From assembly GCA_003249225.1 (NCBI GenBank), contig QKJQ01000022.1, positions 1 to 64,000 on the forward strand: a stretch of 64,000 nt of DNA, given 5' to 3'. A program made the position numbers and the translations under genes. This stretch comes from Clostridia bacterium. GTDB taxonomy: Bacteria; Bacillota; Clostridia; Lachnospirales; Lachnospiraceae. Positions 63,897 through 64,000 of the stretch are shown here, one piece after another. Positions within the stretch are counted from its first letter, which is position 1; every line of letters starts with the position of its first letter. The notes beneath the pieces are model-generated. The model worked only from the letters and a program-made list of their open reading frames with translations. It was not told the origin of the DNA and made no database searches.

Positions 63897-64000
63897 ATGA
63901 GATTAGAAATATTTGATAGTACACTACGTGATGGTGCCCAGAGTGAAGGAATTTCATTTTCTGTCCAGGATAAGCTGACGATCGTTAAAGCACTTGACGA
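63897..64000 (+). CDS. cimA: (R)-Citramalate synthase-type enzyme, N-terminal part
   Basis: The first 34 residues (MRLEIFDSTLRDGAQSEGIS, FSVQDKLTIVKAL, D) are visible; the gene runs off the window. The STLRDGAQSEG motif is the start of the isopropylmalate/homocitrate/citramalate synthase TIM barrel, and FSVQDKL is typical of citramalate synthase CimA. It would make citramalate from pyruvate and acetyl-CoA for isoleucine, matching the adjoining ilvBNCD. GGAG is five bases before the ATG, just after the repeat array. Confidence 0.82.
   Translation, partial: MRLEIFDSTLRDGAQSEGISFSVQDKLTIVKALD

Overview
The window looks like chromosome of a motile, Gram-positive, anaerobic clostridium, most likely a gut Lachnospiraceae (Roseburia/Agathobacter-like). 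The evidence is a flagellar locus with FliW/CsrA, sigma-28-type promoters, teichoic-acid-type enzymes (TagD/TagF-like), GH43 glycosidases with an AraC regulator, BspA-type leucine-rich-repeat surface proteins and clostridial mobile-element genes. The genus is inference.

Layout. 1-143: the 3' end of a group II intron. 156-3504: two GH43 glycosidases divergent from an AraC-type regulator. 3505-4870: debris of a mobile element (TnpV, a clipped XRE regulator, an oriT-like stretch, stacked hairpins). 4870-9838: a ~5-kb island bounded by a 23-bp direct repeat that is the 3' end of tRNA-Gly(CCC). It carries two tyrosine recombinases and a two-gene cargo, a DUF262 protein and a MAE_28990/MAE_18760-type HEPN nuclease, which is a probable defence or toxin module. 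9930-14240: two LRR surface proteins, UDP-galactopyranose mutase and a glycosyltransferase. 14413-16200: a secreted protein behind a c-di-GMP-I riboswitch and a sigma-28-like promoter.

16381-22740 is a nonulosonic-acid (legionaminic/pseudaminic-like) and Maf cluster that probably glycosylates the flagellin encoded next to it. 22986-34759 holds flagellin, a small coiled-coil protein, fliS, fliD, flaG, csrA, fliW, flgL, two flgK paralogues, flgN and flgM. Sigma-28-like sites precede flagellin, flaG and flgM. 34861-36620: TagD- and TagF-like genes. 36904-41092: topoisomerase IV (parE-parC). 41130-43940: queH, a CheY-like receiver, hisC and a zinc-ribbon protein. 43973-46790: a P-type cation ATPase behind a yybP-ykoY (Mn2+) riboswitch and terminator. 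46800-50794: two chemoreceptors. 51153-56031: a two-component system divergent from an ABC transporter. 56610-57848: pepT. 58262-63554: ilvBNCD behind an Ile/Val/Leu-rich leader peptide and terminator (classical attenuation). From 63897: the start of cimA, cut by the window edge.

A theme across the window is a modular structured repeat directly upstream of start codons, here called H1-H2-H3. Four arrays (GT2, maf, pepT, cimA) share one architecture with different stem sequences and different periods (about 83, 101 and 103 bp in the three arrays with full repeats). H1 ends at the Shine-Dalgarno sequence and contains a mini-ORF start. I do not recognise this element; together with the DUF262-HEPN island it is the best candidate for something undescribed.
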